DNA of 64,000 bases from Pseudomonas parafulva (GCF_002021815.1 NZ_CP019952.1:2883001-2947000), one strand, 5' to 3'; positions 1-12,929 are shown, numbered from the stretch's first letter. A program made the numbers and translations. The notes: generated by a model not told the origin, from the letters alone.

Positions 1-324
1 CGTGAAGCCCTTGAGGCCGATGACAGCGAAGCGGGCATGAACGCCTACATTGCATTCCACCAGGCGCTGTTTGCCCTGACCACCAACCCCATTTTCCAGA
101 GCGTCGTACAGCAAACGGGCATTGCCCTGAAGCAAAGCGCGGACATGCTGCGCAATTCACCCGAGCACCTGGCTGCCCGTCTCAAGGAAAACGAAGCCGT
201 GGTGCGGGCGATTCGTGAGCGCAATAGCACCCAGGCCAGCACCCAGATGCGGCAACACATTCTCGCCGAGGGTTTGCGCATGGGCATTGCGCTCAATGTG
301 CCGGACGAACATCGGCACCCATAA
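1..324 (+). CDS. GntR-family regulator, C-terminal FCD part (cut by window start)
   Basis: The reading frame is open from base 1 to the TAA at 322-324, so the start and the winged-helix DNA-binding half lie outside the window. The visible 107 residues are helical and carry the pattern of an FCD ligand-binding domain (FadR subgroup): a FH..LF.LT.N stretch near the beginning and a terminal helix with spaced His/Arg residues. FCD proteins bind small carboxylates, often with a metal, and regulate catabolic genes. A second FCD regulator begins 15 bp downstream, so the two may be co-transcribed. Family assignment is inferred from the C-terminal half alone. Confidence 0.6.
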   Translation, partial: REALEADDSEAGMNAYIAFHQALFALTTNPIFQSVVQQTGIALKQSADMLRNSPEHLAARLKENEAVVRAIRERNSTQASTQMRQHILAEGLRMGIALNVPDEHRHP

Positions 325-327
325 TCC

Positions 328-339
328 AGGAGAGCAATC
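328..339 (+). promoter_or_regulatory. Shine-Dalgarno for the second GntR gene
   Basis: An AGGAGAG run lies 5-6 bases ahead of the ATG at 340. It fixes that start and shows separate initiation rather than a fusion with the preceding regulator. Confidence 0.6.
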
Positions 340-1008
340 ATGAAGGGTGCACATCACCTGCCCGACCTGCTTGCAGCCGGTGAGACCCGGCTTTGCGCCG
401 AACAGATCTACCCACGGTTGTTCGATGCCATTCTGGAGCAACGCCTGCCGCCTGGCACTTTGCTGCCAGAGCAAGCGCTGGGCCAGGCATTTGGCGTGAG
501 CCGTACGGTCATCCGCCGAGTGCTAGGCCGCTTGAGCGACCAGCAGGTAGTGGTACAACGCCCAAGCCATACGGCTCATCTGGTTGCGCCCGATCCGCAT
601 CAGGCACGCCAGGTACTGAGCGCGCGCCGGCTTGCCGAAACCACGCTGATAACCCTGGCCGTCGAACGCGCCCGCCCCGAGCAACTCAAGCAGCTGCGCC
701 AATTGGTCGAGCGTGAACGCGTGCATCATGAAAAGGGCGAACGCTGCGCCGCTATACGACTGGGTGGTGAGTTTCACCTGAAACTGGCCCAGGTGGCGGA
801 CAATGCTCCGTTGTCGCGCTTTCTCAATGGGTTGGTGCCCATGACGTCCCTTATCATCGCGCGATACGAGTCACCGTGCTGTGACCATTGCGCCTGGCAA
901 GAACATGCAGCGCTGATTGAGGCGCTCGAGCGAGGCGATGCACAGTCCGCCCTCGCCCTGATGAACGAGCACCTTGACCGGCTTGAAGCCAAGCTTCGAC
1001 TGGACTGA
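340..1008 (+). CDS. GntR family transcriptional regulator (FCD domain)
   Basis: A 222-residue regulator. Residues about 20-80 form the GntR winged helix, with the recognition-helix segment FGVSRTVIRRVLGRL. Residues about 90-215 form an all-helical FCD effector domain. H146, H189 and H211 are placed like the metal-binding histidines of FCD domains. The length is normal for the FadR subgroup (about 220-240 aa). It follows another FCD regulator by 15 bp in the same direction; two adjacent FCD genes suggest a duplication or a regulator pair. The target genes are probably upstream of the window, since the next gene is on the opposite strand. The effector is unknown. Confidence 0.85.
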   Translation: MKGAHHLPDLLAAGETRLCAEQIYPRLFDAILEQRLPPGTLLPEQALGQAFGVSRTVIRRVLGRLSDQQVVVQRPSHTAHLVAPDPHQARQVLSARRLAETTLITLAVERARPEQLKQLRQLVERERVHHEKGERCAAIRLGGEFHLKLAQVADNAPLSRFLNGLVPMTSLIIARYESPCCDHCAWQEHAALIEALERGDAQSALALMNEHLDRLEAKLRLD

Positions 1009-1045
1009 GCCAGGTGATTTCAGCGAACCTGCTGACAGCAGCGCC

Positions 1046-1474
1046 TCAAGTTGCTGCCATTGCCGAACTGGGCAGGCCGAACATTTTGTCGAAAGCCCAG
1101 TTGTAGGCAAAGGTATAGCAAGGCACCAGCACGATGAATGCCATGTCCACCAGCAGCGCATCGAGCAGGCTCATGTCCAACCACCACGCGATCAGCGGAA
1201 TCAGGTAGATCACGAGGGTCAGCTGAAACCCTACTGCGTGCACTACGCGCCGAGCCACGCTGCGCCCTCGTGTGGCTTGCCGGCTTTCCCAATATTCAAA
1301 CAGCGTGTTGTAGACCAGGTTCCAGATCATGGCGATGGTGGTGATCATCACCGCGAGCGGCCCCGTGTGAGAAGCCTGGGTGTCGGACAGGTAGGCAAGA
1401 CCCAAGGTGGACATGCACAGGCCGATCAACTCGTAAAACGTCACATAAACCAGTTTGCGCTTCAAACCCTGCAC
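1046..1474 (-). CDS. PACE family multidrug/biocide efflux transporter
   Basis: A 142-residue inner-membrane protein with four predicted helices (about 8-28, 36-58, 75-97, 104-126), arranged as two tandem BTP (bacterial transmembrane pair) domains. It aligns with Acinetobacter AceI, the chlorhexidine exporter. Glu15, the proton-coupling residue of AceI, is present in FYELIG; the WN...FE motif is at 51-60, RR..H at 75-79 and the D...YTF..NW..D motif near the end. In the second repeat the usual GFE is GFQ (Q84). The start is GTG at 1474 with GAGG eight bases upstream. It diverges from a LysR gene, the usual aceI/aceR layout. The drug range cannot be read from sequence. Confidence 0.85.
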   Translation of the reverse strand: MQGLKRKLVYVTFYELIGLCMSTLGLAYLSDTQASHTGPLAVMITTIAMIWNLVYNTLFEYWESRQATRGRSVARRVVHAVGFQLTLVIYLIPLIAWWLDMSLLDALLVDMAFIVLVPCYTFAYNWAFDKMFGLPSSAMAAT

Positions 1475-1525
1475 TGCATCGACCTCATCTAAATAGCTTG
1501 GGCCGGGTATAGTGCGTCATTACAT

Positions 1526-1542
1526 CTGACAACAAAAGTCAG
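1526..1542. promoter_or_regulatory. Inverted repeat, candidate LysR operator
   Basis: CTGAC-N7-GTCAG lies in the 99-bp region between the PACE exporter and the divergent LysR gene. A dyad in a shared divergent promoter is the typical site of a LysR activator that also controls its own gene. Seen in sequence; binding is inferred. Confidence 0.45.
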
Positions 1543-1573
1543 CAGCTTTCAGCCTGACTGACAGGAGAAGCGT

Positions 1574-2452
1574 GTGTCATTTACCAGTGAAACTATCCAG
1601 GTTTTTCTCACCGTGCTGGACAAAGGCTCATTCTCTGCCGCCGCGCGCAGCCTGCAGCGCGTGCCCTCGGCGGTCAGCATGGCAATCGGCAACCTGGAGG
1701 CCGAGCTGGGCTACAGCCTGTTCCAGCGCGGAGCTCGCGATGTTCGACCCACAGTCCAAGCCCTTGCGCTTGAGCCCCATGCGCGGCTGATTGCCGAGCA
1801 GCTGGGTTTGCTGCAAGTGCATGCCGTAGAGCTCTCCGAGGGCCTGGAAAGCAACCTGACCCTGGCGGTGGTGCCGGACGTCGATCAGCAGCTGCTAATA
1901 GCGGCCATTGCCGAGCTCGGCCAACGTTATCCATTGCTCGAAGTCGCGATACTGAGTGCGCCGCAAGAACAAGCGCTGGATTTGCTGGACAGCGGTCGGG
2001 CCGACCTGTGCGTGGCATTTGCAGGTCTTCACGTCGACCCGCAACGCGGGTTTCAGCTGATTGGCGTCGAGTCTCTGGTGGCGACCCTTGCTCCTCATCA
2101 TCCGGCCGCACGGTCTGGTGTAATCCAGAACCTCGAAGACCTTACAGGCGTGCGGCAGATCCTGGTACGCAGCCGCGACCTGCCGTTGACCGACCCGCGC
2201 ATGGTCATTGGTGCCACCCATTGGACGACCGACAGCTTCGATTTCGCCTTGCAGATGGTCGAGGCAGGCCTGGGCTGGGGTGATCTGCCGCTGTCCAGGG
2301 TCGCGCCGCTGCTGGACGCAGGCCGCCTGAAACGTTTGGCCTTCCAGAACACGCGCAACGAGCTGCAACTCCCGGTGCATGTGTTCTGGCGTAAGCAGCA
2401 ACCGCTGCTCAAGGCTGCCAGGATGCTGGTCGAGCGGCTGGCCTTGAGGTGA
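1574..2452 (+). CDS. LysR family transcriptional regulator (AceR-like)
   Basis: A 292-residue LysR-type regulator. The N-terminal helix-turn-helix covers residues about 5-62 (FLTVLDKGSFSAAAR...RVPSAVSMAI), followed by a periplasmic-binding-protein-like effector domain from about 90. The start is GTG at 1574, supported by ACAGGAG at 1561. It is divergent from a PACE exporter, so it is probably the exporter's activator, responding to a PACE substrate such as a polyamine or biocide. Its N-terminus closely resembles the LysR protein at 31343 in this window (same SFSAAAR and RVPSA(V/I)SMAI segments), so the two are paralogues. Confidence 0.85.
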   Translation: MSFTSETIQVFLTVLDKGSFSAAARSLQRVPSAVSMAIGNLEAELGYSLFQRGARDVRPTVQALALEPHARLIAEQLGLLQVHAVELSEGLESNLTLAVVPDVDQQLLIAAIAELGQRYPLLEVAILSAPQEQALDLLDSGRADLCVAFAGLHVDPQRGFQLIGVESLVATLAPHHPAARSGVIQNLEDLTGVRQILVRSRDLPLTDPRMVIGATHWTTDSFDFALQMVEAGLGWGDLPLSRVAPLLDAGRLKRLAFQNTRNELQLPVHVFWRKQQPLLKAARMLVERLALR

Positions 2453-2592
2453 TCACCGCTTGTCGAAAGCTGTGAGAAATTTCCGTAGGCGTATCAACCT
2501 TTTACCCGCCACGCCGATACCCCTTTGGACAGGGCTGACAGCGCACCACACCCGCGCTGTGCCCTCCCGTTAATGGCTCAAGGTCTCGAAAC

Positions 2593-4479
2593 ATGAACCT
2601 GAAATTTCGCCACAAGATTCTGCTCAGCGCCAGCGGCGTAGTGGTATTGGCATTCGCCTTGTTCACGCTGTACAACGATTACCTGCAACGCAATACGATC
2701 CGGCAGAACATCGAGGCATCGGTGGAACAATCCGGCGCATTGACCGCCAGCAGCGTGCAGAACTGGATGAGCGGGCGCATTCTTGTACTGGAAAACCTGG
2801 CGCAAGACATCGCCCAGCTCGGAACGGGGGATACCCTCGCTGGCCTGGTGGATCAGCCTTCCTATACGCGCAACTTCCTCTTCACCTACATGGGCCAGGC
2901 CAACGGGCTATTCACGCAGCGCCCGGATGCGCAAATGCCTGCAGACTATGATCCACGCAAACGCCCTTGGTACAGCGCAGCTGCCAACGCCGGCCAGACC
3001 TTGCTGACGCCGCCCTATCAAGCGGCTGTGGGTGGCCTGGTGGTGACGGTAGCCATCCCGGTCAAAAGCCGGTCAAACGGCGAGCTGCTCGGTGTAGTGG
3101 GCGGCGACGTCAGCCTCGATACACTGGTCGAAATCATCAACAGTGTCGACTTTGGCGGCATAGGCCACGCCTTCCTCGCCGACAGCGATGGCCAGGTGAT
3201 CGTCAGTCCTGACAAAGATCAGGTCATGAAAAACCTCAAGGACATCTACCCTGGCACCAACCTGCGCGTTACACCCGGTATGCAGGACGTCGTGCTCAAT
3301 GGCCAGGAACGCTTGATCTCATTTGCGCCAGTAGCCGGCCTGCCCTCGGCCAAGTGGTACATCGGTCTTTCGATCGACAAGGACAAGGCTTATGCAGCCC
3401 TGAGCCAGTTCCGTACTTCGGCACTGATCGCCATGCTCATCGCGGTCGCTGCCATCGCAGGCCTGCTTGGCTTGCTGATTCCGGTGCTGATGCGCCCCTT
3501 GACCACCATGGGACGCGCCATGCGTGACATCGCCGAAGGCGAAGGTGACCTGACCCGCCGCCTGGCGGTGCAGAATCAGGATGAGTTCGGTGAGTTGGCT
3601 ACCTCTTTCAACCGCTTCGTTGAACGTATCCATGCCTCCATCAGCGAGGTGTCCTCGGCCACACGGCTGGTCCACGACCTGTCTGAAAAAGTCGTCAGCG
3701 CTTCCAATGCCTCCATCAACGGTTCTGAAGAACAAAGCATGCGCACCAACAGCGTGGCGGCAGCGATCAATGAACTGGGTGCCGCGACCCAGGAAATCGC
3801 GCGTAACGCAGCCGATGCATCGCAGCATGCGAGCGGCGCCAGTGAGCAGGCCCACGATGGACGTGCCGTGGTGGAGGAAGCGATCAGCGCCATGACCTCG
3901 CTGTCGCAGCGCATCAGCGAATCGTGTGCACAAATCGAAACGCTGAACGCCAGCACCGACGAAATTGGCAAGATCCTGGATGTGATCAAGGGCATTTCTC
4001 AGCAAACCAACTTGTTGGCCTTGAACGCGGCCATCGAAGCCGCTCGCGCTGGTGAGGCCGGCCGTGGCTTTGCCGTTGTGGCTGATGAAGTGCGAAATCT
4101 TGCCCACCGTACGCAGGAGTCAGCCGAGGAAATCCATCGAATGATCACCGGCCTGCAGGTCGGCTCACGCGAAGCGGTGCATACGATGAACACCAGCCAG
4201 GTTTCCAGTGAGCAAACCGTTCAGGTAGCCAACCAGGCTGGTGAACGTCTTGCCAGCGTGACTCAGCGCATTGGCGAAATCGACGGCATGAATCAGTCGG
4301 TGGCCACCGCCACCGAAGAGCAGACTGCCGTGGTGGAAAGCCTCAACCTGGATATCACCCAGATCAATGCGTTGAACCAGCAGGGTGTGGAGAATCTCAA
4401 CGAAACGCTGCGCCATTGTGATCAATTGGCCCAGCAAGCCGGCCGGTTGAAGCAGCTGGTGGGCAGTTTCCGGATCTGA
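2593..4479 (+). CDS. Methyl-accepting chemotaxis protein, PctA-like amino-acid chemoreceptor
   Basis: A 628-residue transmembrane chemoreceptor. A first helix (about 8-26) is followed by a periplasmic dCACHE domain (about 30-272), a second helix (about 276-299), HAMP (about 300-353) and a cytoplasmic coiled coil ending in a methylation region and the conserved hairpin tip ([18 protein letters not shown]). The sequence tracks P. aeruginosa PctA over its length. Y119, R124, W126, Y127, Y142 and D172 reproduce the amino-acid recognition motif of dCACHE_1AA receptors, with R and W/Y contacting the carboxylate and Y/D the amine. The ligand is therefore probably an L-amino acid or a relative such as GABA. 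No che genes are nearby, as usual for dispersed receptors. Confidence 0.92.
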   Translation: MNLKFRHKILLSASGVVVLAFALFTLYNDYLQRNTIRQNIEASVEQSGALTASSVQNWMSGRILVLENLAQDIAQLGTGDTLAGLVDQPSYTRNFLFTYMGQANGLFTQRPDAQMPADYDPRKRPWYSAAANAGQTLLTPPYQAAVGGLVVTVAIPVKSRSNGELLGVVGGDVSLDTLVEIINSVDFGGIGHAFLADSDGQVIVSPDKDQVMKNLKDIYPGTNLRVTPGMQDVVLNGQERLISFAPVAGLPSAKWYIGLSIDKDKAYAALSQFRTSALIAMLIAVAAIAGLLGLLIPVLMRPLTTMGRAMRDIAEGEGDLTRRLAVQNQDEFGELATSFNRFVERIHASISEVSSATRLVHDLSEKVVSASNASINGSEEQSMRTNSVAAAINELGAATQEIARNAADASQHASGASEQAHDGRAVVEEAISAMTSLSQRISESCAQIETLNASTDEIGKILDVIKGISQQTNLLALNAAIEAARAGEAGRGFAVVADEVRNLAHRTQESAEEIHRMITGLQVGSREAVHTMNTSQVSSEQTVQVANQAGERLASVTQRIGEIDGMNQSVATATEEQTAVVESLNLDITQINALNQQGVENLNETLRHCDQLAQQAGRLKQLVGSFRI

Positions 4480-4493
4480 TTGTTTAACGTTGT

Positions 4494-4529
4494 ATGGGGG
4501 CAGTGCCATGATGCGGGCTGCCCCCAGTT
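4494..4529 (+). terminator. Hairpin after the chemoreceptor gene
   Basis: TGGGGGCAG pairs with CTGCCCCCA around a 14-15 base loop, 15 bases after the stop. The stem is strong, but no clear T-run follows, so termination is only likely. Confidence 0.4.
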
Positions 4530-4622
4530 ATAACCTAATAACGAACAAGTCTATTTGGCTATAAAAAAATCTATATGCTGGCTGCATCCGATAACGGGCA
4601 AAGCTGGGCAGTCGAGTAGCGT

Positions 4623-5408
4623 ATGGATGTAGGTTCTTTCGGTTTTACCATTGCAGGATTGGTCGTAGGGTTCATCGTTGGCATGACAGGTGTAGGCGGT
4701 GGCTCGCTGATGACGCCAATCCTGCTGTGGTTCGGGATCAACCCAGCAACGGCAGTGGGTACCGACTTGCTCTATGCGGCGATCACCAAGGCCAGCGGCG
4801 TATGGGTACATGCGCGTAACAAGAACATCGATTGGAAGATCACGGGGCTCCTCAGCCTGGGGAGCGTTCCCGCGGCTGCACTGACGCTGTGGTTCCTCAG
4901 TACGCTGCACACCGACACCACGGCCGTAAACGCGATCATCAAGCAGGGCCTAGCCGTTGTATTGATCCTCACAGCCTTGGCTATCTTGTTCAAATCGCGG
5001 TTGCAGGCATTCGCTAGCCGCCACGCCGGTGACCATTACCATCTGAGCGATCGTAGCCTCAATACCCTGACTGTCCTGACCGGCGTCGTATTGGGTGTCA
5101 TGGTAACGCTCACCTCCATCGGCGCTGGCGCACTGGGCACCGTCGCCCTCTTCCTGCTCTACCCTTTCCTGATCACACGTCGCCTGGTTGGCACCGAGAT
5201 AGCTCATGCCGTCCCGCTCACGTTGGTGGCTGGGCTGGGTCATGCGGGCATGGGTAACATGGACTGGTCATTGCTCGGCTACCTGCTGCTGGGATCACTG
5301 CCGGGTATCTACCTGGGTAGCCACCTGACCGGGCGCATATCGGACCGCGTGCTGCGCCCGTGCTTGGCCGCGATGCTACTGTTGATTGGCTATAAGCTGG
5401 CGTTCTGA
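4623..5408 (+). CDS. TauE/SafE (TSUP) family membrane exporter
   Basis: A 261-residue integral membrane protein with about seven to eight hydrophobic helices and the duplicated family signature: VGFIVGMTGVGGGSLMTP near the N-terminus and VTLTSIGAGALGTVAL in the second half. TSUP proteins export sulfite, sulfoacetate or related organosulfur or carboxylate anions. The ATG at 4623 is the first start in the frame, but no strong Shine-Dalgarno precedes it. The stop lies inside the 3' end of a convergent histidine-phosphatase gene (19-bp overlap). No sulfur-metabolism gene is adjacent, so the substrate is open. Confidence 0.85.
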   Translation: MDVGSFGFTIAGLVVGFIVGMTGVGGGSLMTPILLWFGINPATAVGTDLLYAAITKASGVWVHARNKNIDWKITGLLSLGSVPAAALTLWFLSTLHTDTTAVNAIIKQGLAVVLILTALAILFKSRLQAFASRHAGDHYHLSDRSLNTLTVLTGVVLGVMVTLTSIGAGALGTVALFLLYPFLITRRLVGTEIAHAVPLTLVAGLGHAGMGNMDWSLLGYLLLGSLPGIYLGSHLTGRISDRVLRPCLAAMLLLIGYKLAF

Positions 5409-5944
5409 GGGCAGTTGATCCTCAACCGCCACTGGCCGCTGAAGCTCAATTCGATGCGTGACAATGGCAGGACATCGATGCGTTGGGCTGCCACCATTGG
5501 GCAGCCCAGCACCTGTACCAATACTGCACGCATGACCATTGGGTGAGTGACAGCGAACCATTCACCCGGCAGCTCAAAATCCTTCAGCCAAACGCTCATA
5601 CGATGGCAGAGCGCTTGAAAAGACTCCCCTCCATGCACCTCGCTCGCGGGGTTCTCCAGCCAGTCGGCCAAGGCTGACGGCTGCTCGGCTTGTACGCGCT
5701 TTAACGCCAGCCCTTGCCATCGCCCCATGTTGCAATCCGCCAATCCTGACGCAATCGTTGCATCGCCCAAGGCCAGGGCGGTTTGCTGAGCGCGCTGTTC
5801 CGGCGCTGTCAGGATCTGAAATGTACCGTGCGGTACGCAGCGGCGGGGTACGGACACCAGCGGCTCTTCCGGTTCAGGGAAATACCCACGCTTTTGAGCC
5901 AGCGTTAGTCCATGGCAGATCATCGTCAGGCGAGTGGCTTTCAC
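5390..5944 (-). CDS. Histidine phosphatase superfamily protein with altered RHG motif
   Basis: A 184-residue protein of the branch-1 histidine phosphatase (phosphoglycerate-mutase-like) fold. The nucleophile His11 is present, but the normally invariant preceding Arg of RHG is Cys10 (ICHG). Other core positions remain: Arg51 in the LTAPEQRAQQTA block, Glu107 in HGGES and the second His134 in AVTHPMV. The missing Arg normally helps bind the phosphate, so activity may be reduced or changed. It overlaps the end of the TauE gene by 19 bp in convergent orientation. Substrate unknown. Confidence 0.75.
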   Translation of the reverse strand: MKATRLTMICHGLTLAQKRGYFPEPEEPLVSVPRRCVPHGTFQILTAPEQRAQQTALALGDATIASGLADCNMGRWQGLALKRVQAEQPSALADWLENPASEVHGGESFQALCHRMSVWLKDFELPGEWFAVTHPMVMRAVLVQVLGCPMVAAQRIDVLPLSRIELSFSGQWRLRINCPQNASL

Positions 5945-6126
5945 CTTTTGGGCCTCGAGGGTAGGAATGAATTCAGTTAGCTCCGAAGGCGATCATCCTA
6001 GTGACCTCGTCCGGAGCGGTATAGCCTACGCAGGATGATTCATTAATCACACACAGTTGTTGTTTTTCAACGCCCTGCTCACAGGCAGATGGAGAAGCAC
6101 CGTTGAGACTTTTTGCAGCCCAAAGA

Positions 6127-6162
6127 CAAAACCCCTACCTGCATGCGCAGATAGGGGTTTTG
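6127..6162 (-). terminator. rRNA operon terminator
   Basis: AAAACCCCTA and TAGGGGTTTT pair around a short GC-rich centre, 11 bases beyond the 5S 3' end. The stem is flanked by A and T runs, so it is a strong intrinsic terminator for the minus-strand rRNA operon. Confidence 0.85.
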
Positions 6163-6172
6163 CGAAATGAAT

Positions 6173-6288
6173 CTTGACGATGACCTACTCTCACATGGGG
6201 AAACCCCACACTACCATCGGCGATGCATCGTTTCACTACTGAGTTCGGGATGGGATCAGGTGGTTCCAATGCTCTATGGTCGTCAAGA
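6173..6288 (-). rRNA. rrf: 5S ribosomal RNA
   Basis: About 116 nt. On the minus strand it runs from TTGACGACCATAGAGC to GGTCATCGTCAAG, and these ends pair as helix I. The conserved internal blocks CCGAACTCAG, GTGAAACG and CGCCGATGGTAG are present. It is the last gene of the 16S-23S-5S operon. The 134-bp 23S-5S spacer contains no tRNA. Ends are accurate to a few bases. Confidence 0.95.
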
Positions 6289-6422
6289 AATTCTGTAGCC
6301 AGAATGTCCTGTTGGACAGCCCAGCGAATCCGGATATGTGATGTTTGTGATGTGTTGCGAACTTTCGGTTCATGTCATCTTCACCACCGCAATCTGCAGA
6401 AGCAAATTGCTTGGGTGTTATA

Positions 6423-9314
<2,892 letters not shown>

Positions 9315-9592
9315 ATATAACCCCAAGCAATCTGGTTATACTGTGAAGACGACATTCGCCGAAAATTCGCACGTCGCTCTTACGAGCAGAACTCACAAAT
9401 TTTACCTTAGCCTGAATTCCAGCAGTGAAACTGGTCTTCAGTCTATTTCTATCACATATCCGAATTTTTAAAGAACGATCTGACAAAAGTCAGAAATCAA
9501 CATTCACACCGGAATGTTCATTTCTGATTTCTCATCAGCAAATGAATCAAGCAATTCGTGTGGGAGCTCATCAGCAGGCTGATGTCGTCGAT
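9315..9592 (-). other. 16S-23S internal transcribed spacer without tRNA genes
   Basis: A 278-bp spacer. It contains no tRNA-Ile or tRNA-Ala: neither anticodon arms nor the conserved T-arm GGTTCGAATCC is visible on the minus strand. It does contain a boxA-like antitermination element (GTTCTTTAAAAA on the minus strand, 9465-9477). Most Pseudomonas rRNA operons carry tRNA-Ile and tRNA-Ala here, so this is a short, tRNA-less type. Confidence 0.75.
9465..9477 (-). promoter_or_regulatory. boxA antitermination element in the 16S-23S spacer
   Basis: The minus strand reads GTTCTTTAAAAA, close to the boxA consensus TGCTCTTTAACA. It would reload the NusB/S10 antitermination complex before 23S transcription. 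Confidence 0.6.
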
Positions 9593-11129
<1,537 letters not shown>

Positions 11130-11278
11130 AATACTGCTTGGGTTTTTAAGAAACCCTAAACTTGGCTCAGCAATCTCAAATGACTATGTGATTTCTCGCA
11201 TGGCCACTTGTGATGCTGATAATCTTTTTGACTATCAGTCCGTACTCACAAGCACCCACACGAATTGCTTGATTCGAT

Positions 11279-11290
11279 TTGTTAAAGAGC
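11279..11290 (-). promoter_or_regulatory. boxA antitermination element of the rRNA leader
   Basis: GCTCTTTAACAA on the minus strand, an exact match to the core bacterial boxA consensus, about 150 nt before the 16S 5' end. Confidence 0.8.
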
Positions 11291-11456
11291 GTTTGGCTGA
11301 GCGTGTTTCGTCTCAACCGAGGCGCGCATTCTACGCTTTCCTCATTGCCTGTCAAGCGTTTATTTTGAAGTTTATTTCGAGAAAATCGTTCAGCTTCAAA
11401 GGCTTGCAGTACTCCAGTGCGTCTACTTGATGCCCGACTGCGCTGGGGTGCGGCGA

Positions 11457-11484
11457 ATTATAGACACTAATTTCGTAGCGTCAA
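11457..11484 (-). promoter_or_regulatory. rrn P1 promoter (sigma-70)
   Basis: On the minus strand, TTGACG (11479-11484) and a perfect TATAAT (11457-11462) are separated by 16 bp. An A/T-rich stretch upstream may act as an UP element. The GC-rich discriminator just downstream (CGCCGCACCCC) is typical of stringently controlled rRNA promoters. Confidence 0.85.
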
Positions 11485-11549
11485 GCATTAATCTTATCCG
11501 AACGTCATTTGAGTGGAACGCTTAACACTCTATTGCTGTCTGCTACACC

Positions 11550-11571
11550 GTTGCGCACTATAGTGCGCAAC
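11550..11571. promoter_or_regulatory. Perfect 22-bp palindrome, candidate operator of rhtA
   Basis: A perfect dyad with core TTGCGCA-CTATAG-TGCGCAA, ending 24 bases before the rhtA start. Its centre contains TATAGT, which could be the -10 of rhtA, so a bound repressor would block initiation. The same half-sites occur in the XRE-cupin/DMT intergenic region at 19525-19544. Confidence 0.6.
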
Positions 11572-11595
11572 GCCACTCCTAGGTAATCCGTCCCC

Positions 11596-12483
11596 ATGTC
11601 CAAACCGCCTCGCAACCTGGCTAGCGTGCTGTTCCCAATCGGCCTGCTGCTCATCGCCATGGCATCGATTCAGACCGGTGCTTCGATCGCCAAAAGCATG
11701 TTCCCACTCATTGGCGCACAAGGCACGACCTCACTGCGACTGATTTTCGCCAGTTTGATAATGGTTGCGCTGCTACGGCCATGGCGAGCACGCTTCACTA
11801 CTCGCACCCTGCGTAACGTCCTTATCTATGGCTTGGCGCTCGGCGGAATGAATTTCCTCTTCTATATGTCCCTGCAGACGGTGCCCATTGGCATTGCGGT
11901 GGCACTCGAATTCACCGGCCCACTGGCAGTTGCCATATTCGCCTCACGTCGCGCCATCGACTTCATCTGGATCGCGCTGGCCATTTTCGGCCTGCTGATG
12001 TTGCTGCCCGCAGGCCATGACGGACAGGCGCTGGATCCACTGGGCGCCTGCTACGCAATCGGCGCGGGGGCGTGCTGGGCACTTTATATAGTCTTCGGCC
12101 AACGCGCCGGTGCCGAACATGGCGTGCAGAGCGCAGCGCTGGGAGTGGTGGTCGCTGCACTGTTCATCGCACCGATCGGCATCGTGCATGCCGGTAGCCT
12201 GCTGCTGACGCCCGCGGTCATCCCCATGGCGATCGCTGTAGCGGTATTGTCTACCGCCCTCCCCTATAGCCTGGAAATGGTTGCGCTCACGCGCATGCCC
12301 GCTCGTACCTTCGGCACCCTCATGAGCATCGAGCCTGCCTTCGGTGCCTTGTCCGGGCTGTTGTTCCTGGGCGAGGTCCTGTCATTTACCCAATGGCTGG
12401 CCGTAGGCGGCATTATCGCGGCTTCCGTGGGCACGACGTTGTCCATGCGCCATAGCCCAGAACCGACGATGGTCGCGGATTGA
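11596..12483 (+). CDS. rhtA: Threonine/homoserine exporter RhtA
   Basis: A 295-residue inner-membrane protein of the drug/metabolite transporter superfamily, with ten predicted helices from two EamA repeats. It aligns closely with E. coli RhtA along its length; identical blocks include ALEFTGPLAVA, FGQRAGAEHG/GQRAGAEHG, LSTALPYSLEM and MPARTFGTLMS. RhtA exports threonine, homoserine and other amino acids, relieving amino-acid excess. A perfect palindrome lies directly upstream. The gene is alone, divergent from the rRNA operon and followed by a small lipoprotein gene. Confidence 0.9.
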   Translation: MSKPPRNLASVLFPIGLLLIAMASIQTGASIAKSMFPLIGAQGTTSLRLIFASLIMVALLRPWRARFTTRTLRNVLIYGLALGGMNFLFYMSLQTVPIGIAVALEFTGPLAVAIFASRRAIDFIWIALAIFGLLMLLPAGHDGQALDPLGACYAIGAGACWALYIVFGQRAGAEHGVQSAALGVVVAALFIAPIGIVHAGSLLLTPAVIPMAIAVAVLSTALPYSLEMVALTRMPARTFGTLMSIEPAFGALSGLLFLGEVLSFTQWLAVGGIIAASVGTTLSMRHSPEPTMVAD

Positions 12484-12647
12484 CACGGGAAAACTTTTCG
12501 TTGAAAGCTGCATGGGTGTTGTGGCGTCACCGCTCGCTGATTAAGCTGTCCCAGCGCAGTCGAACAGGGACGCTGTACTCTTCAGGATGAACCCGAGCGA
12601 AAATGACGGACCCAGGTAGCTGATCCGTCCTGCATTTAAGGACAGGA

Positions 12648-12929
12648 ATGAAACGTATTTTGCTCATCCTGGCCATCTTGGCTATTGCTGGATGTGCCGC
12701 CACGGCGAAAACCGAGGTCAAACGGGGCAAGAAAGGCCTGCATATCAACTGCTCCGGCCTGTCTTCTTCGTGGGACAACTGCTACAGCAAGGCCGCTAGC
12801 GCCTGCACCACTCGCGGATATCGCGTCGTCGCCCGTTCAGGCGACAGCGACGAAGAGGACGGCGATTATCTATTTGGCATCAACCCTGCCGGCTACACCA
12901 GCCGCAGCATGATCGTCATTTGCAAGTGA
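12648..12929 (+). CDS. Small predicted lipoprotein, function unknown
   Basis: A 93-residue protein with a lipoprotein signal: basic MKR, hydrophobic ILLILAILAI and a lipobox IAGC with the acylated Cys16. The mature part is about 78 residues, polar, with an acidic DSDEEDGD stretch near 67-73 and four further cysteines (mature C35, C45, C53 and the penultimate C92) that could form disulfides in the periplasm. AGGACAGG precedes the ATG. I do not recognise a named family. It is followed by a bidirectional hairpin. Confidence 0.7.
   Translation: MKRILLILAILAIAGCAATAKTEVKRGKKGLHINCSGLSSSWDNCYSKAASACTTRGYRVVARSGDSDEEDGDYLFGINPAGYTSRSMIVICK

Larger units (their letters stand above)
11130..11595 (-). 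promoter_or_regulatory. rRNA operon leader and promoter region
   Basis: A non-coding 466-bp region between the 16S gene and rhtA. On the minus strand it carries the rrn P1 promoter (11457-11484), a GC-rich discriminator, about 170 nt of leader, boxA (11279-11290) and about 150 nt of leader up to the 16S 5' end. On the plus strand, its end holds a 22-bp palindrome in front of rhtA (11550-11571). The 106-residue reading frame at 11110-11430 is not a gene. Confidence 0.8.
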
